From: Acidithiobacillus ferrooxidans ATCC 23270
Lineage (GTDB): Bacteria; Pseudomonadota; Gammaproteobacteria; Acidithiobacillales; Acidithiobacillaceae
Direction: 5' to 3'
Assembly (NCBI RefSeq): GCF_000021485.1
Contig: NC_011761.1
Location: forward strand, 124,001 to 188,000
DNA length: 64,000 nt
A program made the position numbers and the translations under genes. Below the pieces are notes generated by a model. The model worked only from the letters and a program-made list of their open reading frames with translations, was not told the DNA's origin and searched no databases. This document shows, one piece after another, positions 62,982-64,000 of the stretch. How positions within the stretch are numbered: position 1 is the first letter of the stretch; each line of letters begins with the position of its first letter.

Positions 62982-64000
62982 CAGGCATCCCCCTCGCCGA
63001 GGGCTTGCACGACACGCTCCATCCGGGCGGCGCGGGAGCCTTTGATCAGCACCACCGTTTCTTCATCCAGACGACGGTGTAGCGCGGCCAGCAGAGGAGG
63101 CAATTCGGAGAATGCCTCGGCGTTGGTCCCGAAGGCATTGGCCGCTTCCTCCGCCAAAGACCCCAGGGTGTAAAGCCGCTCAACGCCGAGCTGGCGGGCC
63201 AGCAACCCCGCCTGGTGATGATAGAGTGCGGCCTCGGGGCCCAGTTCACCCATGTCGCCTAATACCAGAATGCGCTGACCCGGCTGTGCGGCGAGCACGC
63301 GCAGGGCAGCCTCCAGGGATGCGGGGTTGGCGTTGTAGGTGTCATCCAGCATCCGGCTACCGTGCGGACCGGAGCGCCACTGCAAACGTCCGGGAATGGT
63401 TTGCAGCCCCGCCACCGCCCGTTGAATCTGCGGAATGGGAATGTCGAGCGCCAGCGCCGCGGTCGTGGCCGCCAGGACGTTGCGGCCATTGTGTTGACCG
63501 GGCAAGGGAATCTCCAGAGTGAATTGCCCTTGCGGAGCGCGCACCTCCAGATGTCCGCCACCCTGTTCGTGGGCGCGCCAGTGTCCCCGCACCCGCGTCG
63601 GGCGATGTTCCAAGCTGAAGCGCCAGACTTCGCCGGGCGCCCGTTCCGCCCAGAAATCCGCGAAGGGATCGTCGCCATTGAGGATGGTGAGACCGCGGTT
63701 GTCGAGACCGGAGAGAATTTCGCCTTTGGCTGCGGCAATGGCGGCAACGCTGCCGAGGCCTTCCAGATGCGCGGGGGCTGCATTATTGATCAGGGCCAGG
63801 GTGGGCCGCGCCAGCCCGCTGAGGAGGGTGAGTTCGCCGGGATGATTCATGCCCATTTCCAGCACCGCGTAGCGATGTTCCGGACCGAGCCTGGCCAGCG
63901 TCAGAGGCACGCCGACATGATTGTTCTGGTTACCGCGAGTGGCGAGTACCGGGCCGGACTGGTTAAGGATGGCGGTGAGTACCTCCTTGACCGTGGTTTT
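62981..64000 (-). CDS. murF: UDP-MurNAc-tripeptide--D-Ala-D-Ala ligase (5' end outside window)
   Basis: Partial: the visible frame begins in the ATP loop ([12 protein letters not shown] at the window edge) and ends at 62981. [59 protein letters not shown] and LGDMGELG are MurF signatures. The rest of the gene (about the first 110 codons by family size) is beyond 64000. Likely preceded by murE and ftsI off-window. Confidence 0.97.
   Translation of the reverse strand, partial: KTTVKEVLTAILNQSGPVLATRGNQNNHVGVPLTLARLGPEHRYAVLEMGMNHPGELTLLSGLARPTLALINNAAPAHLEGLGSVAAIAAAKGEILSGLDNRGLTILNGDDPFADFWAERAPGEVWRFSLEHRPTRVRGHWRAHEQGGGHLEVRAPQGQFTLEIPLPGQHNGRNVLAATTAALALDIPIPQIQRAVAGLQTIPGRLQWRSGPHGSRMLDDTYNANPASLEAALRVLAAQPGQRILVLGDMGELGPEAALYHHQAGLLARQLGVERLYTLGSLAEEAANAFGTNAEAFSELPPLLAALHRRLDEETVVLIKGSRAARMERVVQALGEGDA

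Overview
The window is a GC-rich, densely packed chromosomal segment from a Gram-negative proteobacterium. The gene set suggests the Acidithiobacillus lineage or a close gamma/beta relative. Gram-negative markers include the Mla lipid-transport operon, heptose (LPS core) genes, an LpoA lipoprotein and an OprD-like porin. Other content includes SspB, ZapD, SpeD/SpeE, a type IV pilus PilB-PilS-PilR-PilD block, a VIT-family iron/manganese transporter and a rhodanese. The genus is an inference from protein content; no database search was possible.

Layout. (1) 1-8.5 kb: 3' end of a porin and its terminator, then a compact minus-strand operon lpoA-yraN-gmhA/hldE(C-terminal domain)-glcD-like-RMD1-like-waaF, with rsmI divergent. 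(2) 8.5-11.0 kb: a tRNA-Phe gene followed by a small accessory patch. It holds a 15-bp duplicate of the tRNA anticodon-arm sequence, a broken integrase-like start, a small DUF6868 membrane protein, a BRO-N-type protein and an orphan spermidine-synthase-like methyltransferase. (3) 11.0-15.8 kb: rhodanese, DUF423, VIT transporter, MIP channel, histidine phosphatase, speE and speD. (4) 16.1-21.3 kb: mlaFEDCB, an extra ABC ATPase, an S4-domain protein and pdxA. (5) 21.3-25.8 kb: HNH endonuclease, rsmA, ybjN-like, SPOR protein and argS. (6) 25.9-36.5 kb: a divergent MFS/LysR pair; the minus-strand run rlmJ-unknown-exoA-prmB; then a plus-strand run GST, xthA, hemH, SlyD-like PPIase, anmK, aroE. (7) 36.4-45.9 kb: pilB, pilS, pilR, pilD, coaE, zapD, fbp, sspB and a lytic transglycosylase. 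(8) 45.8-49.9 kb: minus-strand aroQ-accB-accC-prmA-DUF3426-fis. (9) 50.1-51.6 kb: an HxlR regulator divergent from a di-iron (acyl-ACP-desaturase/ferritin-like) protein. (10) 51.8-64 kb: the dcw division and cell-wall cluster murF(partial)-mraY-murD-ftsW-murG-murC-murB-ddl-ftsQ-ftsA-ftsZ on the minus strand.

Many adjacent genes overlap by 4 or 8 bp (ATGA, GTGA, TTGA), so translational coupling is widespread. Cell-envelope biogenesis dominates: LPS heptose supply and transfer, phospholipid retrograde transport, peptidoglycan precursor synthesis and recycling, division, and pili. The most unusual items are the GmhA-HldE domain fusion, the tRNA-Phe integration scar, the pil block lacking pilC and carrying a variant sigma-54 contact loop in PilR, the long speD leader whose ribosome-binding site lies in a hairpin arm, and the HxlR/di-iron pair with a palindrome between them. 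I found no clearly new multigene defence or metabolic system.
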